A stretch of 38,301 bases of DNA, from the NCBI GenBank assembly GCA_964460185.1, contig CAYWTM010000021.1:1-38301 (forward strand). The letters run 5' to 3'. The DNA is from JAVJPJ01 sp040217295. Lineage in GTDB: Bacteria > Pseudomonadota > Alphaproteobacteria > Rhodobacterales > Rhodobacteraceae. How positions within the stretch are numbered: the stretch's first letter is position 1; each line of letters starts with the position of its first letter. A program made the position numbers and the translations under genes. Positions 23,153 to 31,209 of the stretch are shown here, one piece after another. The notes beneath the pieces were generated by a model. The model was not told the DNA's origin, ran no database searches, and saw nothing but the letters and a program-made list of their open reading frames with translations.

Positions 23153-23182
23153 GTGTTACGCGAGGCGCCAAAGTCCGGATCA
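23153..23182 (-). promoter_or_regulatory. sigma-E-type promoter for rpoE-chrR
   Basis: Minus strand: TGATCC (23182-23177), 18-bp spacer, TAACAC (23158-23153). It is on the same pattern as the divergent promoter 12 bp away and fits the R. sphaeroides sigma-E -35 TGATC. It would start a transcript near 23,146 with a leader of about 107 nt before the rpoE ATG. Confidence 0.7.
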
Positions 23183-23194
23183 AAAGTTTTTCTT

Positions 23195-23224
23195 TGATCT
23201 GGCTACCATTCGCGCACGTAACCT
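23195..23224 (+). promoter_or_regulatory. sigma-E-type promoter for the FAD/DUF1365 operon
   Basis: Plus strand: TGATCT (23195-23200), 18-bp spacer, TAACCT (23219-23224). The transcription start would be near 23,231, about 31 nt ahead of the GTG at 23262. Its hexamers and spacing match the divergent rpoE promoter, implying one sigma factor serves both. Confidence 0.7.
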
Positions 23225-23261
23225 GCATAACGCGTTCGAACAGAAGATAAGGAAACGTTAC

Positions 23262-24554
23262 GTGCCATTCGAAGATCCGGCCCAGGGGCCGAAACGCATC
23301 GCCGTCATCGGCGGTGGCATTTCCGGGATGGGCGCGGCCTATCATCTAGCCGAAACGAACGCAGTGACCCTGTTCGAGGCCGAGGGCCGTCTTGGCGGTC
23401 ATGCCCGTACCGTTGTTGCCGGGCGCAACGGCGATCAGCCCGTCGATACGGGATTTATCGTTTTCAACAACGTCAATTACCCCAACCTTGTGAAATTGTT
23501 CGACGATCTGGATGTCCCGATCGCCAAATCAGACATGAGCTTTGCGGCATCCATCGGCGGCGGCGAGATCGAATACGGTCTGCGCAGTCTTGGCGCGTTG
23601 TTCGCCCAGAAACGCAATCTGGCCCGTCCGGGTTTCCTGCGCATGGTCCGTGATCTCATGAAGTTCAACGCGTCCGCCGGCACACTGGCGCGGGACCCTG
23701 CCATCACCCTGGGTGAATTGATGGACCAGATGGGCATGGGGCAATGGTTCCGTGACTATTACATGACGCCGATCTCCGGCGCGATCTGGTCGACCCCCAA
23801 GGAAGAGATCATGGATTTCCCGGCGCAGGCGCTGGTGCGGTTTTTCCGCAACCATCATTTGCTGCAGGCCACCGGCCAGCACCAGTGGTACACGGTGCAG
23901 GGCGGATCCATTGAATATGTGACGCGACTGGAACGTGCGATGCGCGACCTGGGCGTCGATATCCGGGTGGCTTCCCCGATCGAGGCGGTGCGCCGCAGCC
24001 AGACGGGCGTCGACATTCAGCATCAGGGGCATTGGGAGCAGTTCGACGAGGTGGTCTTCGCAACCCATTCTGACGATTCCCTGCGGATGTTGGCAGACCC
24101 GACGCCGGCCGAAACCGCCGCCCTTGGCGCCGTGCGGTATCAGCCCAACACCGCCGTGTTGCATGCCGATGCCCGCGCAATGCCGCACCATCGCATCACG
24201 TGGTCGAGCTGGAACTACACCGAGCGCAAGGGGCATGAAGGCGGGCCGATCGACCTGACCTACTGGATGAATTGCCTGCAGCCGATCCCGCAATCCGACC
24301 CGCTTTTCGTGACCCTGAACAGCCGTGCGCCGATCGACGACGCGCTGATCTATGACACGGCGGAATTCCGGCACCCGGTCTATGATCTGGCCGCGCTTGC
24401 CGCCCAGGGCAAGATCCGCGAGATCAATGGCGACAACGCGACGTGGTATTGTGGGGCCTGGATGAAGAACGGTTTTCACGAAGACGGCTATGCCAGCGCG
24501 CTGGACGTGGTCGACGCGATGTCGTCGCGCGACCGGTCGGTCCTGGCGGCGTGA
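23262..24554 (+). CDS. FAD-dependent amine-oxidase-like oxidoreductase (sigma-E operon)
   Basis: A 430-aa flavoprotein of the NAD(P)/FAD amine-oxidase-like group (COG2907). The FAD site is RIAVIGGGISGMGAAYHLA (about 12-30), followed by FEAEGRLGGHARTV. Further blocks: PVDTGFIVFNNVNYPNL, GQHQWYTVQGGSIEYV, and ITWSSWNYTE near 310. R. sphaeroides has a sigma-E-dependent gene of this type (RSP_1091 as I recall) linked to modified fatty acids. GTG 23262 is chosen because AAGGAAAC precedes it and the proposed promoter ends 38 bp upstream. It overlaps the next gene by GTGA. No cyclopropane synthase is nearby, though such a gene often accompanies this pair. Confidence 0.88.
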   Translation: MPFEDPAQGPKRIAVIGGGISGMGAAYHLAETNAVTLFEAEGRLGGHARTVVAGRNGDQPVDTGFIVFNNVNYPNLVKLFDDLDVPIAKSDMSFAASIGGGEIEYGLRSLGALFAQKRNLARPGFLRMVRDLMKFNASAGTLARDPAITLGELMDQMGMGQWFRDYYMTPISGAIWSTPKEEIMDFPAQALVRFFRNHHLLQATGQHQWYTVQGGSIEYVTRLERAMRDLGVDIRVASPIEAVRRSQTGVDIQHQGHWEQFDEVVFATHSDDSLRMLADPTPAETAALGAVRYQPNTAVLHADARAMPHHRITWSSWNYTERKGHEGGPIDLTYWMNCLQPIPQSDPLFVTLNSRAPIDDALIYDTAEFRHPVYDLAALAAQGKIREINGDNATWYCGAWMKNGFHEDGYASALDVVDAMSSRDRSVLAA

Positions 24555-25312
24555 GTGCGGTCGACCATATCCCCGGCCATACCTTTCATGGCAGGCGTGG
24601 TGCGGTCGAGAACGCCTTCACCTATTCCATCGACTACGTGATGCTGGATGCCGAGGCAGACCGCCCGAATGCCCCTTGGCTGTTCGGGCGCAACCGCGCC
24701 GGTCTGTCCTCGCTGTGGGACAGGGATCATGGCGGCCCCCCGAAAACCGGGCGCGGTGCGCCCTGGGCGCGGGATGTTCTGGCCGCGCATGATCTGGCGG
24801 ACATCACGGATGGCAAGCTGATGCTGCTGGCGCAGCCGCGCATGTTGGGCCATGTCTTCAATCCGGTCAGCTTCTGGTTGGCTTATGATCGTCAGACGCG
24901 GTTGCGCGCGGTGATCGCGGAAGTGTCGAATACGTTCGGTGACCGGCATTCCTACCTGTGCGCCCACCATGATCAGCGGCCCATCGGGCGTGAAGATACC
25001 CTGACCGCACAAAAGATCTTTCACGTCTCGCCATTTCAACCGGTCGAAGGTGGCTATACCTTCCGGTTCGATATCCGTTCGGACCGCGTTGGCATCTGGA
25101 TCGACTATTCGACCGGCAACGAGGGTGTTTTGGCCACCCTCACCGGACGCCGCCAACAGCTTACATCCTGGGGCGTGATCCGGTCCGCCCTGCGCCGGCC
25201 GCTGGGTGCGCGCAGGGTTCTGGCGTTGATCCATTGGCAGGCGCTCAAGCTCTGGTGGAAAGGTGCACGCTACCGGCCGCGGCCCGAGCCCCCGCAAGAA
25301 GAGGTGTCCTGA
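24551..25312 (+). CDS. DUF1365 protein
   Basis: A 253-aa DUF1365 family protein. Signatures are HTFHGRRGAVENAFTYSIDYVMLD at the start, MLGHVFNPVSFWLAYD (about 97-112), the block VSNTFGDRHSYLC, then KIFHVSPFQPVEGGYTFRF. DUF1365 genes nearly always sit next to a COG2907 flavoprotein and, in many bacteria, a cyclopropane-fatty-acid synthase; a role in membrane lipid modification is inferred from that setting. GTG 24551 overlaps the flavoprotein stop (GTGA), so translation is coupled. The biochemical activity is unknown. Confidence 0.85.
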   Translation: MSAVDHIPGHTFHGRRGAVENAFTYSIDYVMLDAEADRPNAPWLFGRNRAGLSSLWDRDHGGPPKTGRGAPWARDVLAAHDLADITDGKLMLLAQPRMLGHVFNPVSFWLAYDRQTRLRAVIAEVSNTFGDRHSYLCAHHDQRPIGREDTLTAQKIFHVSPFQPVEGGYTFRFDIRSDRVGIWIDYSTGNEGVLATLTGRRQQLTSWGVIRSALRRPLGARRVLALIHWQALKLWWKGARYRPRPEPPQEEVS

Positions 25313-25313
25313 C

Positions 25314-26552
25314 GTGACACCCGACCCGATGCCGCGGGCGCCGTCGCGACCGGGCTACGCGGTGTTTGCCGCCATGCTCGCCGCCGCAGGGCTGCCGATC
25401 TACATCCATGCCCCGAAGTTCTATGTCGACAGCTACGGCGTCGGCCTGACAGCTTTGGCGGGGGTGCTGTTCGCATTGCGCCTGATCGACGTGGTTCAGG
25501 ACCCCTTGTTCGGGGTGTTGGCGCAAAGGGCGCGCAGGCAGCGCGGACCGGCTGTTGCGATCGGGGTCGCGGTTCTTGCCGCTTCGATGGTCGGACTGTT
25601 TGCCGTGACACCCCCGATCGCGCCGATCTGGTGGTTCGCATTGATGATGCTGGGACTGTTTTCGGCGTTCTCCTTCCTCAACATCTGCATGTACGCCCAA
25701 GGGGTCGCCGCCGCGCCTCGCCTTGGGGATCAGGGGTATCTGCGACTGGCGGCGTGGCGGGAAACCGGTGCGCTCCTGGGGGTGTGCGTGGCTGCCGTGG
25801 CCCCTGCCGTGCTGGTGGGAACCGGCGCGCCCTTTGCCGGGTTTGCCCTGGGCTTCGTGGTGCTGTGCCTCATCGCGGTCTGGATGATGCGGGCGGACTG
25901 GACCGCAGATGGCGCGCTTGGCCCCTCGGGGTTTTATCAGGTGCTGTCGGACCCGACGGCGCGCAGGTTGCTTTTGGTGGCCCTCTTGAACGCCGCGCCT
26001 GTGGCAGTATCGTCGACCCTGTTCCTGTTCTACGTCGAAAGTGTCCTGCTGGCCCCTGGCTGGGAGGGCGCGTTGCTGTTGCTGTTCTTTGTGGCTGCCG
26101 CCGGAACCGCCCCGATCTGGAGCCGTCTAGCCGCCCTGTTCGGTGCAAGGCGAATGCTGCTGATCGCCATGGCCCTTGCGGTGGTGTCGTTCTCGATCGT
26201 CCTCGCGCTGGGGCCGGGTGACACGCTGATCTTCGCGCTTGTGTGCCTTGCATCGGGCGCAGCACTGGGCGCGGATTTTGCGCTGCTGCCTGCGATGTTT
26301 GCCCGCCGGATGGAAGTCATCGCCCCGGAAGCGGGGGCTGCCTTCGGTCTTTGGTCCTTCGTGTCGAAGTTCACGCTGGCCTTTGCCGCAGTGGTCCTGT
26401 TACCGGCGCTTGATGCGGTGGGCTTCCAATCGGGCGCGGACAACGCAGACCCCGCTTTGCACCTTCTGACCTACCTTTACGCATTGGTTCCTTGCGTCCT
26501 GAAACTGGGGGCGATGGCCGTTCTGGCCACAACCCACCTGGCCGAAATCTGA
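25314..26552 (+). CDS. MFS transporter of the sigma-E operon
   Basis: A 412-aa membrane protein with about 12 hydrophobic segments and the sugar-cation symporter (MelB/GPH-like) pattern: RLIDVVQDPLFGVLAQRARR after helix 2 resembles the loop R-x-x-D-x-x-x-D-P of that group. Substrate unknown; lipid precursors or flavoprotein substrates are guesses. GTG 25314 lies one base after the DUF1365 stop. R. sphaeroides carries a transporter gene at the same place in its sigma-E operon, as I recall. Confidence 0.82.
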   Translation: MTPDPMPRAPSRPGYAVFAAMLAAAGLPIYIHAPKFYVDSYGVGLTALAGVLFALRLIDVVQDPLFGVLAQRARRQRGPAVAIGVAVLAASMVGLFAVTPPIAPIWWFALMMLGLFSAFSFLNICMYAQGVAAAPRLGDQGYLRLAAWRETGALLGVCVAAVAPAVLVGTGAPFAGFALGFVVLCLIAVWMMRADWTADGALGPSGFYQVLSDPTARRLLLVALLNAAPVAVSSTLFLFYVESVLLAPGWEGALLLLFFVAAAGTAPIWSRLAALFGARRMLLIAMALAVVSFSIVLALGPGDTLIFALVCLASGAALGADFALLPAMFARRMEVIAPEAGAAFGLWSFVSKFTLAFAAVVLLPALDAVGFQSGADNADPALHLLTYLYALVPCVLKLGAMAVLATTHLAEI

Positions 26553-26588
26553 GGGCGCTGTGCGCTGTCTGAACGAACGGAGACTGTC

Positions 26589-27326
26589 ATGAGAGAATGG
26601 AGTGGAAAACGCTATTGGCTGGTTGGCGCGTCCGAAGGCCTGGGCCGCGCACTGGCCGAAAAGATGAGCCGCGCGGGCGCCGAGTTGATCCTGTCGGCCC
26701 GATCCGGTGACAGATTGCGTGAACTGGCCGCAACTCTGCCGGGCCGCACAACCTGCGTCCCCATGGACATCGCCGACCGCGACAGCGTCTACGAAGCGTG
26801 CCAGGAGATCGGCGAGATCGACGGCCTCGTGTTCCTGGCCGGCATCGCCACGTTGATCAGGGCGCAGGACTGGGACGCCGAAAAGGTGGAACAGATGTTC
26901 GATGTGAACCTGACCGGGGCTGCTCGGGTGATCGGGCAGGTCATCGGCCCGATGGTTGCGCGCGACGACGGGCATATCGTGATGATCGGATCACTCTCGG
27001 CCTATCGGGGGCTGCCCGGTTCCATCGGCTATTCGGCATCCAAGGCGGGGTTGATGGCGTTGGCGGAATCCATGCACGGCGACCTGCGTGACACCAATGT
27101 GCTCGTGCAACTGGCGAACCCGGGCTACATCGCGACCCGGATGCAAGACGACAACCCGCATTCCAAACCTTTCATGATGACCCCAGATCAGGCCGCGCAG
27201 CATGTGTTCGAACAGATGAACACCGACACCTTCCACAAGGCGTTTCCCTTTGGTTTCAGCCTGCTGTTCCGGTTTTCGCGCTTCTTGCCGACCGGGCTTT
27301 ATGAATGGATTTTCTTCCGCCGCTAG
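26589..27326 (+). CDS. short-chain dehydrogenase/reductase (sigma-E operon)
   Basis: A 245-aa classical SDR. Cofactor loop LVGASEGLGRAL (11-22); catalytic Ser135, Tyr148 and Lys152 (GYSASK) at normal spacing. The N-A-G of motif II is changed to FLAGIA (residues 82-87). The C-terminus FSLLFRFSRFLPTGLYEWIFF is hydrophobic and aromatic and might touch a membrane, in keeping with a lipid substrate. It lies 36 bp after the MFS gene with GGAG before ATG, and is likely the last gene of the operon. No terminator is evident; an FNR box begins at 27,328, just after its stop codon. Confidence 0.87.
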   Translation: MREWSGKRYWLVGASEGLGRALAEKMSRAGAELILSARSGDRLRELAATLPGRTTCVPMDIADRDSVYEACQEIGEIDGLVFLAGIATLIRAQDWDAEKVEQMFDVNLTGAARVIGQVIGPMVARDDGHIVMIGSLSAYRGLPGSIGYSASKAGLMALAESMHGDLRDTNVLVQLANPGYIATRMQDDNPHSKPFMMTPDQAAQHVFEQMNTDTFHKAFPFGFSLLFRFSRFLPTGLYEWIFFRR

Positions 27327-27327
27327 C

Positions 27328-27370
27328 TTGATATCGATCAAGGACGCGGGCGCGCGCTGCCCGCCATGAT
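27328..27370 (+). promoter_or_regulatory. FNR-type (FnrL) box and class-II promoter
   Basis: TTGATATCGATCAA (27328-27341) is a perfect FNR/FnrL palindrome, TTGAT-N4-ATCAA. CATGAT (27365-27370) has four of six bases of a -10 and sits so that the box centre falls near -42, the position of class-II FNR activation. The predicted start is about 27,377, some 23 nt before the ATG of the DUF3775 gene. This suggests low-oxygen induction of that gene. Confidence 0.75.
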
Positions 27371-27399
27371 GGCCCCGAAGCATGAACGGGAGGTGCATC

Positions 27400-27714
27400 A
27401 TGGAACTGTCGACACGGAAACTGGCCCAGATCGTGCTGATGGGGCATGAGATGGCCCGCGCCGAAGGCGAATTGCGCGCCTTTATCGATGGCATGAACGA
27501 GGATGAAAAGGTCGAACTGGTTGCGGTCTACTGGATCGGGCGTGGCAGTTTCGATGCCGAGGACTGGGCCGAGGCTCTGGACACCGCCCGGGCCGAGGCC
27601 ACTACGCCGACCGCGGATTACCTGCTTGGCAGTCCCCATTTCCCGGACCACCTGGAAGCCGGCGCCGAAGCCCTCGGGCTAGACCTGATGGATGACGAGG
27701 AAGACCTGCTTTAG
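27400..27714 (+). CDS. DUF3775-type protein behind an FNR box
   Basis: A 104-aa acidic protein of the DUF3775 family (LAQIVLMGHEMARAEGELRAFIDGMNEDEKVELVAVYWIGRG block at about 8-50, TADYLLGSPHFPDHLEAGAEALG at about 72-95). Function unknown. ATG 27400 is selected over an ATG 18 nt upstream because GGGAGG lies 6 nt before it. The perfect FNR box suggests expression under oxygen limitation. It is convergent with the histidine phosphatase gene, 27 bp apart. Confidence 0.8.
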   Translation: MELSTRKLAQIVLMGHEMARAEGELRAFIDGMNEDEKVELVAVYWIGRGSFDAEDWAEALDTARAEATTPTADYLLGSPHFPDHLEAGAEALGLDLMDDEEDLL

Positions 27715-27741
27715 GGGGCGTGCGCCGCTGCCGTCATGTCG

Positions 27742-28392
27742 TCAGTATTCCGTGCGGGCATGGATGCGGTCCGGCGTATCCAGATGCGGGGTCGCGTTGA
27801 AGCCGGCCAGGATATTTACCTCGGGCCGTACCATGACCCGATGGATGGAACAATTTCGGATCGGAACCAGAAAGTGCGCCATGCGCGCGGGGTCGAGGTT
27901 CAGGATATGTCGCGCGACCATGCCGATCACCCCGCCCGAGGTGACGCACAGAACCCGCCTGCCGGGCTGGGCTGCGATGTCCAGCACCTCGGCGACGCGG
28001 GTCTCGAAGCTGGCAAAGCTTTCGTTGCCCTGGATCTCGGCGCGATGCCAGGCTTCCATGATATCGCGGATATGATCGACGAAAGTATCGGGCGTCGACG
28101 GCGCGCGCCCAGTCAGTTCGGTATGAGCCTTTGAAAGGTTGAAGTAATCCAGCTCGTTAAGGCGGGCATCGGTCTTGGCGGGGGCGCCCATGTCGCCCAT
28201 GCCCTCAGCGGTTTCCCGGTGACGGCGCAGGCTGCCCATGAGGACATGATCAAAGGGGGCTTCGTGATCGCGCAACCAGGTCCCCAGCCAGCGTGCCTGC
28301 TGATGGCCCAGATCCGACAGCCGATCGTACCCGTGTTCGTCCTGCGCCTCGGAATTCGCCTGCCCGTGGCGCACCAAGATCAATTCACCCAA
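27742..28392 (-). CDS. histidine phosphatase (phosphoglycerate mutase-like)
   Basis: A 216-aa branch-1 histidine phosphatase. The catalytic RHG is at residues 8-10 (LILVRHGQAN); the proton donor Glu is in RLNELDYF, and the second histidine lies in VTSGGVIGMVAR, where Ser/Gly replaces the usual His, a variant to note: the expected V-x-H-G-G is VTSGG. TTG at 28392 is accepted as start because GGAAGGA sits 7 nt upstream and there is no ATG near. Family members act on phosphosugars, SixA-type phosphohistidine and others; no substrate is assigned. If the missing histidine is real, catalytic efficiency may be reduced. Confidence 0.82.
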   Translation of the reverse strand: MGELILVRHGQANSEAQDEHGYDRLSDLGHQQARWLGTWLRDHEAPFDHVLMGSLRRHRETAEGMGDMGAPAKTDARLNELDYFNLSKAHTELTGRAPSTPDTFVDHIRDIMEAWHRAEIQGNESFASFETRVAEVLDIAAQPGRRVLCVTSGGVIGMVARHILNLDPARMAHFLVPIRNCSIHRVMVRPEVNILAGFNATPHLDTPDRIHARTEY

Positions 28393-28461
28393 CTCTCGAT
28401 CCTTCCCTGAACACCTGCGGCGGTCATGGTCGATCAGGGTGCGATGTGCAAGTCGGGAGGG

Positions 28462-28626
28462 TCAGCCATACCCAAGGCTGGCGCGGATCACCGGCAACAG
28501 TGCCGCAGCGGCCACGCCGACCATGGCCCCCACGCCCAGGCGCACCAACGGAGTGCCAAGCCGCGGCGAGGCGAGGCTGAGACCGGCGCAGACGCAGGCA
28601 TAAAAAACCAGGGCGGTGACATCCAT
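28462..28626 (-). CDS. 54-aa small membrane protein
   Basis: A 54-codon ORF (starting MDVTALVFYACVCAGLSLAS, ending VIRASLGYG) with two hydrophobic stretches, about 4-19 and 31-47, parted by SPRLGTPLVRLG. It is short enough to be missed by length cutoffs. It fills the space between the phosphatase (start 28392) and the divergent amidohydrolase gene (start 28665), is in keeping with local codon use, and has no overlap with either. Function unknown. Confidence 0.55.
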   Translation of the reverse strand: MDVTALVFYACVCAGLSLASPRLGTPLVRLGVGAMVGVAAAALLPVIRASLGYG

Positions 28627-28664
28627 GCTCTGGACCGTAGCACAAAGGCCTGCGACAAGGCGAT

Positions 28665-29867
28665 ATGTCCCAGATTCCCGTCGACCCCGCCCGCTTTCTC
28701 GCAGATCTCCATACGCTTCGCGGCTTTGGGCGCGATGGCCCCGGCGTGCGTCGCCGGGCGTTTACCGATGCCGATCTGGCGGCGCGCGACTGGCTGGCCG
28801 GTCGCATGGCCGACGCAGGCCTCACCCCCCAGTTCGATCCGGTCGGCAACCTGTTCGGACTGGCGCCGGGGCGGTCACTGCTTTTGGGGTCGCATTCCGA
28901 CACGCAGCCCGAAGGCGGTTGGCTGGATGGCGCATTGGGCGTGATTTCGGCGTTGGAAGTGGCGCGGGCCAGTCGTGAATCCGGCGGGCCCGCCATATCG
29001 GTGGTCAGCTTTCAGGACGAGGAAGGCCGGTTTGGCGCCCTGACGGGCAGCTCGGTCTGGTCCGGCAAATTACCGCTTGAGACGGCTGACGGTTTGAGCG
29101 CGACCGACGGCACCGTGTTCGCCGATGCGCGCGCAACGCTGGGCGACCGGGCGAAGGGGTTCGTCGACCCCGGCCTTTTCAGTGCCTATGTCGAGATGCA
29201 TATCGAACAGGGCCCGGTCTTGGACCAGGCGGGCGAGGCGATTGGCGTTGTCACCGCGATCGTGGGTCTGCGGCAGGTTCAAGTCACGGTGACCGGGCAG
29301 CAAAACCACGCCGGCACCACGCCCATGGCGATGCGCCGCGACGCCTTTACCACCGCGACGCGGATTGCCACGATGCTGGAAGATCGGTTCGCGAACGTGG
29401 TGACGCCGCAAACGGTCTGGACCATCGGGCATTTCCGGCTGGAACCCAACGCGTCCTCGATCGTGCCGGGGCGGGCTGTCTTCACCCTGCAATGGCGTGA
29501 TGGCGACGCGGAACGGCTGGCCCGGATGGAACGGGTGATTTTCGAGGTTCTGGACGATGTTCAGGCCGCGACAGGGTGCAAGGTCACGGCCGAACGCCTG
29601 CGGCATGATCTGACGCCGATGCCGATGGATGACCGGGTGCAGGCTGCGCTGCGCGCGGCGGCCGAGGCCGTCGCGCCCGGCAAATGGCGGGCGATGCCGT
29701 CGGGCGCGTTGCATGATGCGACGAACGTGGCCGCGTTCATGCCGGTTGGCATGGTGTTCGTGCCGTCGATTGGCGGGATTTCCCATGCCTTCGAGGAAGA
29801 CACCTCGGAACCCGATCTTGTGACGGGATTGCATGTTCTGGCCGAAGCGGCGGCGCGTTTGGGATAA
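28665..29867 (+). CDS. M20-family amidohydrolase (N-carbamoyl-amino acid hydrolase / allantoate amidohydrolase type)
   Basis: A 400-aa zinc hydrolase of the M20 amidase/hydantoinase-carbamoylase group. Metal residues: GSHSDTQPEGGWLDGALGV (His and Asp), then FQDEEGRFG with the general-base and metal Glu pair, EMHIEQGP, and SGALHDATNVA near the C-terminus. The dimerisation (lid) domain is about 205-320, including QQNHAGTTPMAMRRDA. These enzymes cleave N-carbamoyl amino acids, allantoate or ureidoglycolate-type substrates. The neighbouring MFS gene could supply the substrate, but there is no hydantoinase or purine gene here to decide between them. Confidence 0.88.
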   Translation: MSQIPVDPARFLADLHTLRGFGRDGPGVRRRAFTDADLAARDWLAGRMADAGLTPQFDPVGNLFGLAPGRSLLLGSHSDTQPEGGWLDGALGVISALEVARASRESGGPAISVVSFQDEEGRFGALTGSSVWSGKLPLETADGLSATDGTVFADARATLGDRAKGFVDPGLFSAYVEMHIEQGPVLDQAGEAIGVVTAIVGLRQVQVTVTGQQNHAGTTPMAMRRDAFTTATRIATMLEDRFANVVTPQTVWTIGHFRLEPNASSIVPGRAVFTLQWRDGDAERLARMERVIFEVLDDVQAATGCKVTAERLRHDLTPMPMDDRVQAALRAAAEAVAPGKWRAMPSGALHDATNVAAFMPVGMVFVPSIGGISHAFEEDTSEPDLVTGLHVLAEAAARLG

Positions 29868-29927
29868 GCGGCACCCGAGACGCCCCGCCGTCCGATAAAC
29901 CCCGCGCGGCCCTGCAAGAGGGGCTGG

Positions 29928-29963
29928 AAACTCTTCACGCCTGCAGGGATAAGCGTGAAGTTT
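29928..29963. terminator. possible hairpin between amidohydrolase and MFS genes
   Basis: AAACTCTTCACGC (29928-29940) pairs with GCGTGAAGTTT (29953-29963) if two bases bulge, giving an 11-bp stem over a 12-nt loop. There is no T run after it and the MFS gene starts 20 bp on, so it may be an attenuating structure rather than a terminator. Confidence 0.35.
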
Positions 29964-29982
29964 ACCAAGAGACAGGCATTCC

Positions 29983-31107
29983 ATGACCCTCCGCACTCCA
30001 TGGGCAGCGATTGCGGCCGTGTTCATCCTGAATGGCGCGCTCTTCGGCATTTGGGCGTCGCGTGTCCCTGCGGTTGCCGAAACATACGGACTGACCCACA
30101 CGCGGTTGGGATTTCTGCTGTTGGCACTGGCGGCCGGCGCGGTGTGTTCCTTCCCCATCGCGGGCAAGGCAATCGATCGGTTTGGGGCAGTCACCGTCAC
30201 CAGGCTGATTGCACTGGCCTATCCGGTCACCCTGATCTTGCTGCCATTGTCGCCGAACGCTCTGACGTTGGGGGCGGCGCTGTTCTTGTTCGGAGCGGCG
30301 CATGGGGCGATGGATGTGGCGATGAACGGCTGGGGCGCCGAAGTCGAACGCCGGTCCGGGCGCCGCATGATGTCGTCATTCCACGCGATGTTCAGTTTCG
30401 GCGCCGGCATGGGCGCCTTGAGCGGCTATCTGGCGGTGCAGGTCGATATGGGCCTGCTGGCGCATTTTGCCATCGCCTCCCTGGTGATCTGCGCGGTGAC
30501 ATTGCCCTTTGCCACCATTCCATGGGTGTCCGGGACGACGCAAAGCCGCAACACCTCGGTCTTCGCCTTCCCGTCCGGCACGCTTTTGCTGGTCGGGATC
30601 GTCGCGTTCTGTTCGTCGCTGGGCGAGGGTGCGATGGCGGATTGGAGCGCGGTCTACCTGCGCGATGTCGTGCTGGCACAGGAGAGCACGGCCGCTTTGG
30701 GCTATGCCGCCTTTTCGATCGCGATGGTTGTCATCCGCCTACTGGGTGACACGATAGCCACGCGATTGGGTGCGGTGCAGACAGCCAGGCTGGGCGGTGG
30801 CATTTCCTTTGTGGGGGTCACGCTTGCCATTCTCGTGCCCTCGGCGCCTGCTGTTCTTGCAGGGTTTGCCATGCTCGGGATGGGTTACGCCGTGATCATG
30901 CCGCTGGCCTTCGGGCGGGCAGCAAACGACCCGGATATTCCCCCCGGTCAGGCGATTTCAAGCGTCGCGACCATCGGATATGGCGGCATGCTGCTGGGCC
31001 CGCCGATTATCGGCTTTGTGGCCGGGGGCACCAGCCTGCAGGTGGCCTTTGGCGTGCTTGCGGTTCTTGCAGGATTGATCGTGGTTTTTGCATCCGCGCT
31101 GAAGTGA
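29983..31107 (+). CDS. MFS transporter
   Basis: A 374-aa major facilitator with about 12 hydrophobic segments. N-terminal FILNGALFGIWASRVPAVAETYGLT and the inter-helix AIDRFGAVTVTR resemble the fucose-permease/YbjJ-like group. HGAMDVAMNGWGAEVERRSGRRMMSSFHAMFS (about 106-137) is characteristic of that group and contains charged residues inside a helix. Substrate unknown. It follows the amidohydrolase on the same strand with 115 bp between and may be co-regulated. ATG follows GAGACAGG. Confidence 0.83.
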   Translation: MTLRTPWAAIAAVFILNGALFGIWASRVPAVAETYGLTHTRLGFLLLALAAGAVCSFPIAGKAIDRFGAVTVTRLIALAYPVTLILLPLSPNALTLGAALFLFGAAHGAMDVAMNGWGAEVERRSGRRMMSSFHAMFSFGAGMGALSGYLAVQVDMGLLAHFAIASLVICAVTLPFATIPWVSGTTQSRNTSVFAFPSGTLLLVGIVAFCSSLGEGAMADWSAVYLRDVVLAQESTAALGYAAFSIAMVVIRLLGDTIATRLGAVQTARLGGGISFVGVTLAILVPSAPAVLAGFAMLGMGYAVIMPLAFGRAANDPDIPPGQAISSVATIGYGGMLLGPPIIGFVAGGTSLQVAFGVLAVLAGLIVVFASALK

Positions 31108-31209
31108 TGGATCACGAATGCCGATCGCGTTACGCAATACTTGGCGCTTGCGGGCGTGCAATCGCGCCGGATTTGGAAAAGGCCGCGTTGGCGGTTTGGG
31201 GGATCGATC

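Noticed and set aside
29070..30200. 376-aa minus-strand ORF
   Set aside because: Antisense to the amidohydrolase and the MFS start; no motif, skewed composition.
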